Shown here piece after piece: positions 1-9,900 of a stretch of 64,000 nt of DNA; the first letter of the stretch is position 1, and each line of letters opens with the position of its first letter. Position numbers and translations under genes: made by a program. The notes beneath the pieces were generated by a model. It had not been told where the DNA came from and did no database searches. It saw nothing but the letters and a program-made list of their open reading frames with translations. The DNA is from Leucobacter sp. L43. GTDB lineage: Bacteria > Actinomycetota > Actinomycetes > Actinomycetales > Microbacteriaceae. The stretch lies in contig NZ_JAENJG010000001.1 of the NCBI RefSeq assembly GCF_016597785.1, forward strand, positions 868,001-932,000, written 5' to 3'.

Positions 1-1079
<1,079 letters not shown>

Positions 1080-2390
1080 TCAGTCGGCGAGCTGCCTGAA
1101 CTCCAGTTCGCCGAGATCCGACATCCCTGGCCGCACGTTGGCGACGCGGCTGAAGCCGTCTTCAGCGATCCGCGCGAGCAGCGTCTTCATGTTCTTCTGG
1201 CGCTTCTCGAGGCGCACCCGGTGCCCGCGCTCGACGAGCGCGCGCTTCAACGCCAGGAGATCCGCCGGGACCACGTCGACATCGGCGATGAGCGCCACGG
1301 CGTCGGGTCCGGTCGGCTCCGGCAGTGCGAGCAGGTCGACGACGCGTTCGAACCCGATGGAGAATCCGACGGCCGGCACGTCCTGCCCCAGGAAACGGCC
1401 GACCATGCCGTCGTACCGTCCCCCGCCGCCGACCGAGCTGCCCGACCCGGGGTGCGCCACCTCGAAGATGGTCCCCGTGTAGTACCCCATGCCTCGCACG
1501 AGCGTCGGGTCGAAGCGCACGGCGACGCCCTCCGGCAGCCCGCCCTCGAGCGCCTCCCCCAGCGCGGCGAGGCTCGCGACACCGTCCTCAGCAGCCCCAT
1601 CGGGCAGCACGCCTGCGATGGCTTCACGCGTGAGCGGGATGCCGAAGCCCGCTCCATCCGCGTTCAGTGCCGGCTCGACGCCCGCGAGCACCGCACCGAT
1701 GCGGTCGGCCGCATCCGGATCGATCTCGCGCAGTTCCTCGACGACGCCACTCGCACCGATCTTGTCGAGCTTGTCGATGGTGATCAGCGCCCGGTCGTGC
1801 GTCTCGGCAGCGAAGCCGCAGTGCGCGAGCAGACCGAAGAGGATCCGCCGGTCGTTCACGCGGATGACGCAGTCGGCGAGGCCGAGTGCTGCGAGCGCCT
1901 GCGAGGTCGCCGTGATGAGCTCGATCTCCGCGAGCAGCCCGGATTCGCCGATGATGTCGATATCGGCCTGCACGAACTGACGGTAGCGCCCTTTCTGCGG
2001 GCGTTCGGCCCGCCAGACCGGAGCGATCTGGATGGAGCGGAACACGGGCGGCAGCTCGGCGCGGTGCGTTGCGAAGAACCGGGTGAGCGGCACCGTGAGA
2101 TCGAAACGCAGGCCGAGATCGGCGAGCTGCTCCGCGTCGCCGGCCTCAGCGGCTGCGGCGAGCGCCTCAGGGCGGATGCCGCGCTTCAGGATCGAGAAGC
2201 TCAACTTCTCGTTGTCGCCTCCGAGCCCGGCGTGCAGCCGCGCGTAGTCCTCGACCACGGGCGTCTCGATCTCGTCGAAGCCGTGGGAGCGGTAGACGCC
2301 CCTGATGATCCCGAGCGCGTGCTCGCGACGCGCCTTGTCGGCGGGAAGGAAATCGCGCATGCCGCGCGGCGGGTTCACGGGTTGGGCCAT
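1080..2390 (-). CDS. hisS: Histidine--tRNA ligase
   Basis: This class II synthetase of 436 residues charges tRNA-His. The N-terminus PRGMRDFLP and the motif 2 region (WRAERPQKGRYRQFVQAD) are typical of HisRS. So are the histidine-specific block LVRGMGYYTGTIFEV near residue 275 and the GGGGRYDGM glycine patch, and the C-terminal anticodon-binding domain is complete. Length fits the family (about 420-440). The ATG start lies 54 bases after the actP stop on the same strand, so it may be partly read through from the acetate permease genes, though a functional link is not obvious. In relatives hisS often lies near mazG, eno and mfd, as here. Confidence 0.97.
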   Translation of the reverse strand: MAQPVNPPRGMRDFLPADKARREHALGIIRGVYRSHGFDEIETPVVEDYARLHAGLGGDNEKLSFSILKRGIRPEALAAAAEAGDAEQLADLGLRFDLTVPLTRFFATHRAELPPVFRSIQIAPVWRAERPQKGRYRQFVQADIDIIGESGLLAEIELITATSQALAALGLADCVIRVNDRRILFGLLAHCGFAAETHDRALITIDKLDKIGASGVVEELREIDPDAADRIGAVLAGVEPALNADGAGFGIPLTREAIAGVLPDGAAEDGVASLAALGEALEGGLPEGVAVRFDPTLVRGMGYYTGTIFEVAHPGSGSSVGGGGRYDGMVGRFLGQDVPAVGFSIGFERVVDLLALPEPTGPDAVALIADVDVVPADLLALKRALVERGHRVRLEKRQKNMKTLLARIAEDGFSRVANVRPGMSDLGELEFRQLAD

Positions 2391-2444
2391 GGTTCACCAT
2401 TCTTCCACGGCTCGCACCCGCTCGCCCGCCGCCTGGCGAGGCGC

Positions 2445-4064
2445 TCAGTGCTGCACGGGCGGCTCGGCGCCGTATCCGGTCAGCGCGCGCACCTCCATCT
2501 CGGCAGCCAGCTTCTTCGACTCCTTCCGCGAACTCGTCACAGAGCCGAGCCAGCCGAGCACGAAGCCGAGAGGAATCGACACGATGCCGGGGTTCTGCAG
2601 CGGGAAGATCGCGAAGTTCACGTCGGCCCCGAGCATGGCGGTCTCCGACCCCGAGACGACCGGAGAGAACGCGATGAGCACGACCGCCGAGAGCAGGCCG
2701 CCGACCATCGACCAGACGGCGCCGCGGGTGGTGAACTTCGACCAGAAGAGCGAGTACAGAATGGTCGGCAGGTTCGCGGAAGCTGCGACCGCGAACGCGA
2801 GCGCGACGAGGAAGGCGACGTTCTGCCCCTGCACCCCGATCCCGCCGAGGATCGCCGCAGCGCCGATCACGAGCGTCGTGATGCGGGCGACCTTCACCTC
2901 CTGCTTCGCCGACGCGCGACCCTTCTTCAGCACGCTGTTGTAGATGTCGTGCGCAAATGAAGCCGATGCGGTGATCGTGAGGCCGGCGACCACGGCGAGG
3001 ATCGTCGCGAAGGCCACCGCCGAGATGAACCCGAGCAGCAGGGGCCCGCCGAGTTCTGCTGCGAGCAGCGGTGCGGCGGAGTTCTGGCCTCCGGGCGCAT
3101 TGGCGATGGTCTCGGGGCCGACCAGCGCGGCCGCACCGTAGCCGAGCACCAGCGTGAACAGGTAGAAGATGCCGATCAGCCAGATCGCCCAGACGACTGA
3201 TTTCCGCGCATCCTTGGCCGTCGGCACCGTGTAGAAGCGCATGAGGACGTGCGGGAGGCCAGCAGTGCCGAGCACCAGGGCGAGCGCGAGCGAGACGAAG
3301 TCGATCGGGTTGGCGCCGTACTGCAGCCCGGGCGCGAGAATCGCGGCACCGTTCGCGTTCTCGGGGTGCTGCACGGCCGCATCGAGCACGGCGGCGAAGT
3401 TGAAGCCCTTGAGCGCGAGGACCCAGATCGTCATAGCGGCCGCTCCGGCGATGAGCAGCACTGCCTTGATGATCTGCACCCAGGTCGTCCCCTTCATCCC
3501 CCCGATGAGCACGTAGCAGATCATGACGACGCCGACGACGGCGATCACCAGTGATTGGCCCAGTGCGTCGCTGACTCCGAGGAGCAGCGAGACGAGGCCG
3601 CCGGCTCCCGCCATCTGGGCGAGGAGGTAGAAGAACGACACGGCCAGCGTGGTCAGCGCCGCCGCCATGCGCACGGGGCGTTGCTGCAGCCTGAACGAGA
3701 GCACGTCGGCCATCGTGAACTTCGCGGTGTTGCGCATGAGCTCCGCGACGAGCAGCAACGCGACCAACCAGGCGACCAGGAACCCGATCGAGTAGAGAAA
3801 TCCGTCGTACCCGTTGATCGCGATCGCTCCGACGATGCCGAGGAACGACGCCGCGGAGAGGTAGTCGCCGGCGATGGCCACACCGTTCTGGCGACCCGAG
3901 AACGAGCGCCCTCCCGCGTAGAAGTCGGCGGCGCTCTTGTTGTCGCGGCTCGCGCGGATGACGATCACCATCGTCACCGCGACGAAGGCGAGGAAGATGG
4001 CGATGTTGAGCACCGGGTTCTCCTCGGCGCCGGTCGCCTGAGCGGGGAGGATCGTCGCGATCAT
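2445..4064 (-). CDS. actP: Cation/acetate symporter, ActP-like sodium:solute symporter
   Basis: This 539-residue polytopic membrane protein of the SSS family probably imports acetate or another short monocarboxylate with Na+ or H+. About 13 hydrophobic helices are visible. The N-terminal part contains SAADFYAGGRSFSGRQNG and AIAGDYLSAASFLG (about residues 40-75), hallmarks of the ActP/MctC branch. The start chosen is the ATG at 4064, which overlaps the TGA of the upstream DUF485 gene (ATGA), implying translational coupling. A longer frame reaches 4391 but runs through that gene in another frame. The DUF485 + symporter pair is the same arrangement as yjcH-actP and the corynebacterial mctBC operon. 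Substrate is inferred, not shown. Confidence 0.88.
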   Translation of the reverse strand: MIATILPAQATGAEENPVLNIAIFLAFVAVTMVIVIRASRDNKSAADFYAGGRSFSGRQNGVAIAGDYLSAASFLGIVGAIAINGYDGFLYSIGFLVAWLVALLLVAELMRNTAKFTMADVLSFRLQQRPVRMAAALTTLAVSFFYLLAQMAGAGGLVSLLLGVSDALGQSLVIAVVGVVMICYVLIGGMKGTTWVQIIKAVLLIAGAAAMTIWVLALKGFNFAAVLDAAVQHPENANGAAILAPGLQYGANPIDFVSLALALVLGTAGLPHVLMRFYTVPTAKDARKSVVWAIWLIGIFYLFTLVLGYGAAALVGPETIANAPGGQNSAAPLLAAELGGPLLLGFISAVAFATILAVVAGLTITASASFAHDIYNSVLKKGRASAKQEVKVARITTLVIGAAAILGGIGVQGQNVAFLVALAFAVAASANLPTILYSLFWSKFTTRGAVWSMVGGLLSAVVLIAFSPVVSGSETAMLGADVNFAIFPLQNPGIVSIPLGFVLGWLGSVTSSRKESKKLAAEMEVRALTGYGAEPPVQH

Positions 4065-4423
4065 CGGGCGTCCCCCTCGAGCCTCTCGAGCGCCTCGAGT
4101 TCGGACCGGAGCGCCGTGGTGCGCGGGTCGAGCCTGCGGTTCGCGAACCGCACGTACGCCATCGTGATCGCGAACGTCGTGACGAATTGTGCGAGCCCGA
4201 ACCAGAGCCCCACGTTCATCCCGAGCAGGGGTGCCGCCATGAAATCGTGCGCGAATGCGGCGAGCACCACGTACAGCAGGAACCAGAGCATGAAGGCGAC
4301 CGCGAGCGGGAAGACGAAGCTGCGGAACCGATGCTTCAGCTCGCGGAAGTCGGGTCTGGCCTGAAATGCGACGTAATCGACGGGCTCCCACTGATTTTCA
4401 TGCGTAGATGCTGATTCGGTCAC
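4061..4423 (-). CDS. DUF485 small membrane protein (YjcH/MctB-like)
   Basis: This protein of about 120 residues has two predicted membrane helices (about 40-62 and 75-98) flanked by charged ends. The DUF485 signature is recognisable in DFRELKHRFRSFVFPL followed by FMLWFLLYVVL. Members nearly always sit directly upstream of an ActP-type symporter and are thought to assist it; the exact role is unknown. The GTG at 4423 is preferred over the TTG at 4444 because an AGGGAG ribosome site (4430-4435) lies 6 bases before it. Its stop overlaps the actP ATG by 4 bases. The promoter must lie in the 78-bp divergent gap that holds the 20-bp palindrome at 4451-4470. Confidence 0.88.
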   Translation of the reverse strand: MTESASTHENQWEPVDYVAFQARPDFRELKHRFRSFVFPLAVAFMLWFLLYVVLAAFAHDFMAAPLLGMNVGLWFGLAQFVTTFAITMAYVRFANRRLDPRTTALRSELEALERLEGDAR

Positions 4424-4450
4424 TCGTTTCTCCCTTGAACTCAAGTTTCC

Positions 4451-4470
4451 TCGTCGCAGCGCTGCGACGA
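4451..4470. promoter_or_regulatory. 20-bp perfect palindrome, candidate operator between LuxR regulator and DUF485-actP
   Basis: TCGTCGCAGC is immediately followed by its exact reverse complement. It sits in the 78-bp gap between two divergent genes, 28 bases before the DUF485 start and 31 before the LuxR-type start. LuxR-family dimers commonly bind 18-20-bp palindromes, so the adjacent regulator is the natural candidate ligand. Confidence 0.6.
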
Positions 4471-4501
4471 CTCATGCTGATCCTAGAAAACGAGTGTTAG
4501 C

Positions 4502-5455
4502 GTGAGCTACCTCCGAAAGTGGGTAGAACTCGTGCAACGAATGGATGAGGATCACGTGCAGCGCATCTTGCGCGAAGCAGTGGACGTGTTCGCTCGAGAG
4601 ACCCGGTTCGACGTCGCCTTCGGCGGGTTGGAGCGAGCCGGAGTGACGATGCTCACCGCGATCTCCGGTGCCGCGAACGACGCGAATGAGGGCGTGCTCG
4701 TGCGCACGGACCAGGGCCTCGGCGGGCGGGCGCTGCGCGAGCGTCGACCGCGGATCGCCGCGGACTACGTGGCGAGCCGGCAGATCACGCACGAGTACGA
4801 TGCGCACATCCGCGGCGAGCGCATCGTCGGACTGTTCGCGATGCCCGTGCTGGTCGACGGCGAGGCGCGTGCCGTGCTGTACGGGGGAACGCGCGGGTCG
4901 ATGATGCCGGGAACGAACTTCGCGCGCATCGCCGCCGGTGTTGCGCGGGATCTCTCGCGCGAGTTGAGCATCGAGGATGAGGTCGCTCGACGCATCAAGG
5001 CGCGAGGCGGCGCCCGTGCGAGTGACTGGACCTCCGACCGATCTCAGCTCCTCCCGCTCCCCCCGCACCTGCCGCACTTCCCGCACCTCCCGCCCGCGAC
5101 GGTCGAGACGCTGCGCACCGTCCACGCCGGACTTCGCGGAGCGATCGCTGAGGCTCCCACCCCGAGGCTGCGCGAACGACTCCTCGACGTCGAGCGGCAG
5201 CTCACGGGGCTTTCGGCGGCTCCCCTGGCTCCAGGGCATCACGCCCGAGTCCGGGTGCCGGTCCAGCTCTCTCCGCGGGAGATCGATACGCTCACGCAGG
5301 TCGCGCTCGGCGCGACGAACGCGGAGATCGGCGAGATGCTGGGTCTCACCGAGAACACCATCAAGAGCTATCTCAATGCGGCCATGACGAAGCTCGATGC
5401 GTCGACCCGGCACGCTGCCGTGTCGCGTGCACGGTCGCTGGGCTTCCTCGTCTGA
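4502..5455 (+). CDS. GAF-LuxR transcriptional regulator, RamA-like
   Basis: This 317-residue one-component regulator has an N-terminal GAF-like sensor region (about 15-165: FDVAFGG, RTDQGLGGRAL, MPVLVDGEARAVLYGG). A Pro-rich linker follows (PLPPHLPHFPHLPP near 180-195), then a C-terminal LuxR helix-turn-helix (LSPREIDTLTQVALGATNAE then LGLTENTIKSYL). The layout matches RamA of Corynebacterium, a GAF-LuxR activator of acetate genes, and the gene is divergent from a DUF485/ActP pair, so control of acetate uptake is a reasonable inference. Start is uncertain: the GTG at 4502 has no good ribosome site, and the in-frame ATG near 4541 is an alternative. Confidence 0.85.
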   Translation: MSYLRKWVELVQRMDEDHVQRILREAVDVFARETRFDVAFGGLERAGVTMLTAISGAANDANEGVLVRTDQGLGGRALRERRPRIAADYVASRQITHEYDAHIRGERIVGLFAMPVLVDGEARAVLYGGTRGSMMPGTNFARIAAGVARDLSRELSIEDEVARRIKARGGARASDWTSDRSQLLPLPPHLPHFPHLPPATVETLRTVHAGLRGAIAEAPTPRLRERLLDVERQLTGLSAAPLAPGHHARVRVPVQLSPREIDTLTQVALGATNAEIGEMLGLTENTIKSYLNAAMTKLDASTRHAAVSRARSLGFLV

Positions 5456-5465
5456 AGGCGGCGCG

Positions 5466-6173
5466 TCACCGGTCGTCGTGCAGCACGCGCGCCGTGAGAC
5501 GATCGATCGCGAGTCTGAGCGCGCGGTCGGGATCCACTCCAGCGCGATTCGCCCGCATCAGCATCGCGAGCATCGCATCACCGATGCCGAATTCGGCCAG
5601 TCGCTGCTCATCTGGACCGATCAGCGCGGCGAGCGGATCCTCGGGGTACGCGTCCCCCGCACCCGGATCGATCAGACCGGCCCGCTTCAGGCGCTCGATG
5701 ACCTTGGCGGCGCGGGCAAGAGTCGGCATGCCAGCGGGGATGCCCTCGAGCGGGCCGCGCGACCCCCGCTCCTCGCCAGCAGCATCCTCTTTGAGTCGCT
5801 CCCACTCGGCGTGCAGTTCTTCCACCGTCATGTAGCCGCGATCTCCGAAGACATGGGGATGCCGGCGCACGAGTTTCTCGTTCAGCGCCGCAGCGATGCT
5901 GTCGAAGTCGTATCCCTCAGAATCGCGCTCCGCGATCGCGGCGTGAAACAGGACCTGGTACAGCACGTCGCCGAGCTCCGACTGCACCTCTGCAGGCGGC
6001 AGCTCGCGCTCGACCGCATCGATGAACTCCGCCGTCTCCTCGACGAGGAACTGGGTGAGCGACTCGTGCGTCTGCACCTCGTGCCACGCGCAGCCGCCCG
6101 GCGCGACGAGGCGGCGCACCGTGGCGATCAGAGCTTCGAACGGACGTGGATCACCGGCTGCGTCGGTACTCAT
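5466..6173 (-). CDS. mazG: MazG-type nucleotide pyrophosphohydrolase
   Basis: This 235-residue all-alpha NTP pyrophosphatase probably removes non-canonical or excess nucleoside triphosphates. The Mg-binding pattern is visible as EETAE (residues 45-49) and ELGDVLYQ (66-73). The family block RRHPHVFGDRGYMTVEELHA follows near 105-125. The start chosen is the ATG at 6173 (MSTDAAGD) with GGTGAG just upstream; the open frame continues to 6386, but that stretch lies in the promoter and start region of the divergent lipoprotein gene. It ends 10 bp from the end of the convergent LuxR gene. In actinobacteria mazG usually lies close to eno and mfd, as it does here. Confidence 0.92.
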   Translation of the reverse strand: MSTDAAGDPRPFEALIATVRRLVAPGGCAWHEVQTHESLTQFLVEETAEFIDAVERELPPAEVQSELGDVLYQVLFHAAIAERDSEGYDFDSIAAALNEKLVRRHPHVFGDRGYMTVEELHAEWERLKEDAAGEERGSRGPLEGIPAGMPTLARAAKVIERLKRAGLIDPGAGDAYPEDPLAALIGPDEQRLAEFGIGDAMLAMLMRANRAGVDPDRALRLAIDRLTARVLHDDR

Positions 6174-6276
6174 ACTCACCCACCCTATCGGGCACCGCGA
6201 CCCTGAAAAGCGCCTGATAGCCTGGTGCGGCCCCGGGGACATCGGCGGGGCAACCACGCTTACGAGGGGGAATCTC

Positions 6277-6819
6277 ATGACGGATACGAAGTCGCTGTTC
6301 AAGATCGCCGGCATTTTCGGCGCGGCCGCGCTGACACTCAGCCTTGCTTCCTGCTCGGGCGGACAGAGCGTTGCAGACGCCTGCAAGATCGCTCAGGATT
6401 CGATGACGGATGTCGTCGCGCAGTCCCAGACCGACGCGCAGTCGGCGCTGCAGAGTGCGATGTCGGGTGAAGAGACAGATTTCGCCGCGATCTTCACCCC
6501 GGTGGTCGATGCGCTTGAGGACACTCAGGGCAAGGTCACCAACGAGGACGTCAAGGGGCCGCTCGACAACTTCGTGACGGAGTACAAGTCGTTCGTCGAG
6601 ACGTTCGATGGCATCGACCTCTCCGCGATGCAGGAGATTCAGGAGATGTCGCAGCTCGACATGACCGACCCCGCCAACCAGGCGAAGCTCGAAGAGCTGC
6701 AGACGAAGTCCGAAGAGCTGCAGCAGCAGTCGCAGGAGCTGCAGACGAAGCTGCAGGACAGCCAGTCGACGCTCATGGACGCGAGCTCCGAGCTCAACGA
6801 CGTCTGCTCCGCGGGCTGA
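6277..6819 (+). CDS. Secreted lipoprotein with Gln/Glu-rich coiled coil, function unknown
   Basis: This 180-residue protein has a lipoprotein signal peptide: Lys5/Lys9, a hydrophobic run, and the lipobox LASC with Cys26. It should be lipid-anchored on the outer face of the membrane. The C-terminal third (about 120-170) is a low-complexity amphipathic helix rich in EELQ/QSQEL repeats, probably a coiled coil. The middle part is acidic and helical, and the protein ends NDVCSAG with a second Cys. I do not recognise a functional family. The ATG at 6277 has a GAGGGGG ribosome site 6 bases upstream; a longer frame from 6022 overlaps mazG and is rejected. A strong hairpin follows the gene. Confidence 0.82.
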   Translation: MTDTKSLFKIAGIFGAAALTLSLASCSGGQSVADACKIAQDSMTDVVAQSQTDAQSALQSAMSGEETDFAAIFTPVVDALEDTQGKVTNEDVKGPLDNFVTEYKSFVETFDGIDLSAMQEIQEMSQLDMTDPANQAKLEELQTKSEELQQQSQELQTKLQDSQSTLMDASSELNDVCSAG

Positions 6820-6856
6820 CCCACCGCGCGATCAACGCAAGACCACGGTCTTGTCC

Positions 6857-6907
6857 ACTCGCTGCGCGTGTGCGGCCGGCACCCGGCCAGCACCACGCGC
6901 AGCGAGT
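6857..6907. terminator. Bidirectional terminator between lipoprotein gene and mfd
   Basis: Outer arms 6857-6870 and 6894-6907 (ACTCGCTGCGCGTG and its reverse complement) pair perfectly over 14 bp. An inner stem GGCCGG/CCGGCC (6874-6879, 6883-6888) fills the loop. On the plus strand it is followed by TCTT. It lies 37 bases after the lipoprotein stop and 5 bases beyond the mfd stop, so it can serve both convergent genes. Confidence 0.75.
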
Positions 6908-6912
6908 TCTTC

Positions 6913-9900
6913 TCAGCCAGCCGCGGGCGATTCCTCCTCGAGGAGGGTCGCCAGCACGCGCCCCGTCCAGGCCACGATGTCGTCTTCGTCGCCCACGTGC
7001 TTCTGCCCCACTCCGGAGAGCGGACTGCGCGATGACGCGGTGCCGCCCGGAAGCGGGATCTGCAGGCTCTTCGACGCCTCGACGTAGCGAGAGCCCGGGT
7101 ACATCCGGTTCATGCGCATGCGCCGGGAATCGAGCAGCTCGACCGGTTCGATGCGCAGCGCTGGGCCCGCGGCGACGACCTTCGCGAGACCGAGGCGCGA
7201 CGCCCGACGGCGCAGCGCCGATACTGCGGCGAGGCGTTCGACCTCGACCGGCGGCGCTCCGTAGCGGTCGGTGAGCTCCTCGAGCACGAGTGATACGTGC
7301 TCGGCCGGCGCCTGCGGGTGAGCAGCGGCGGAGAACTTCTGATACGCCTCGAGTCGGAGCCGCTCGCTCTCCACGTACTCCTCGGGGATGTGCGCGTCCA
7401 CGGGCAATTCGAGCACCAGTTCGGTGGTCCCCGAGATCTCCTCGCCCTTGAACGAGCTCACGGCCTCGCCGATCATGCGCAGGTACAGGTCGAACCCGAC
7501 GCCCGCGATGTGACCCGATTGCTCTCCGCCGAGCAGGTTTCCGGCTCCGCGCAGCTCGAGGTCTTTCAGAGCCACTTGCATGCCCGAGCCGAGCTCGTTG
7601 TTCGTCGCCAGGGTGTCGAGGCGCTCGTGCGCGTGCTCGGTGAGCGGCTTGTCCGGGTCGTAGAGGAAGTACGCGTATGCGCGCTCACGACTGCGCCCGA
7701 CGCGCCCGCGCAGCTGGTGCAACTGGCTCAAGCCGTACTTGTCGGCGTTGTCGATGATGATCGTGTTCGCGTTCGCGATGTCGAGGCCGGTCTCGATGAT
7801 CGTCGTCGACACGAGCACGTCGAACTTGCGCTCCCAGAAGTCTTGCACCACTTGCTCGAGCTGATGCTCGCCCAGCTTGCCGTGCGCCACCGCGACGCGC
7901 GCCTCCGGCACGAGCTCCGCGATCTGATTCGCGACCCTCGTGATCGATTGCACGCGGTTGTGCACGAAGAAGACCTGCCCCTCGCGCAGCAGTTCGCGCC
8001 GGATCGCGGCGGTGATCTGCTTATCGCTCCGCGGTCCGACGAACGTGAGAATCGGATGGCGGTCTTCAGGGGCGGTCGCCAGCGTCGACATCTCGCGGAT
8101 GCCGGTCACCGCCATCTCGAGCGTGCGCGGGATCGGGGTGGCGCTCATCGCGAGAATGTCGACGTTCGTCTTGAGCTTCTTCAGGGAGTCCTTGTGCTCG
8201 ACGCCGAACCGCTGCTCCTCGTCGATCACGACGAGCCCGAGGTCTTTGTAGTGCACGTTCTCAGAGAGGAGCCGGTGCGTGCCGATGACCACATCCACCG
8301 TTCCGGCCGCGAGACCCTCGATCGTGTCTCGCGATTCCTTGTCGGACTGGAATCGGCTGAGCGGACGCAGGCGCACGGGGAAGCCGGCGAAGCGATTCTG
8401 AAAGGTCTCCAGGTGCTGCGTCACGAGCAACGTGGTCGGCACGAGGATCGCGACCTGCTTGCCGTCCTGCACAGCCTTGAAGGCTGCCCGCACGGCCACC
8501 TCGGTCTTGCCGAAGCCGACATCGCCCGCGATGAGGCGATCCATCGGGATCGTGCGCTCCATGTCCCGTTTGACCTCGTCGATCGTGGTCAGCTGATCGA
8601 GGGTCTCGGCGTAGGGGAAGGCTTCTTCGAGCTCGTGCTGCCACGGCGTATCGGAGGAGAACGCGAAGCCCTTCGATGCGACGCGCGCCGAATAGAGCTT
8701 CACCAGCTCCACCGCGATGTCGCGCACCGCCTTGCGCGCCTTCTTCTTGGCGGTCGCCCAGTCGCTGCCGCCCATCTTCGAGAGGGTCGGCGCCTCGCCC
8801 CCGACGTATCGAGAGAGCTGGTCCAGCTGGTCGGTGGGCACGTAGAGCTTGTCGCGGGGCATTCCCCGCTTCGTCGATGAGTACTCGAGCACGAGATACT
8901 CGCGCAGCGCCTTCGTCGCGTCGCGCCCGATGCCAGTGGGAACCATGCGCTGCGTCAGCTCGACGAACTGCCCGATGCCGTGCGTCTCGTGCACGACGTA
9001 GTCGCCGGCGACGAGCTTCAGCGGATCCACGACGTTCTTGCCGCGGCGCTTCGCGAGCTTCTGCGAGGAACCGGCCTGCGATCCTGCCGATCGCCCGAAG
9101 AACTCGGCCTCGGTCGCCAGCAGCAGGCGGGCTTCGGCGCTTTCGAAGCCCGACCAGGCGGTGCCTGTGACGAGGTAGACGATGCCGTCCTCCCAAGCCT
9201 CCGGCAGTTCGTCGACGATGCGCGCGGCAGCTCCGGCGTCGGCGAGGACGTCGCGCGCGCGCTCCACGAGGCCGACACCCTGAGCGGAGACGACCGCGTG
9301 CCATCCGTCTCGCAGCCGCTCGCCGATCAGTCGTATCGCCGCGCCCGTCGCGTCGCCCGCCTGCGATGGCTTGGGGAAAGCACCGCCCTGCACGGCGATC
9401 ACCGCTGGGTCGCCGGGCACGGCGGCATCGACGCCGCCAGCGCCCGCTTCGTCACGCACGAAGTTGGAGACCGACCACCACGGCCTCCCCTGCGAGGCTG
9501 CGCGCAGCTCTCCGAGGGCCAGCATGCCGCTGTCTTCGACGGGCACCGGCGCATCGGCTCCAGCGGTCGCCGCCTGCCATGCGGCTTCGAGGAACTCTCG
9601 ATTCGTATCGGCGAGGCTGACGGAGCGGCTGGCAACGCGCTCCGGTGAGACGACGAGGACGGCACCGCCCTCCGGAAGCAGGGAGGTGATGGGCGCAAGG
9701 CCTGGAACGAGTTGTGGCAGAAGGCTCTCCATGCCCTCGACGGCGATGCCCTCGCTCATCTTCTCGAGCAGCGATCCGAGTGCCGGGAAGCGTGGCAGCA
9801 GCGCCGCAGCGCGCTCGCGCACGTCGTCGGTGAGCAGCAGCTCGCGCGCCGGCCAGAGCTCGATCGCATCGAGCGGATCGCCTGCGCTGCGCTGATCGGA

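Noticed and set aside
7297-8880. Plus-strand open frame of about 527 codons inside mfd
   Set aside because: It is antisense to conserved helicase motifs of mfd and has no homology-like blocks.
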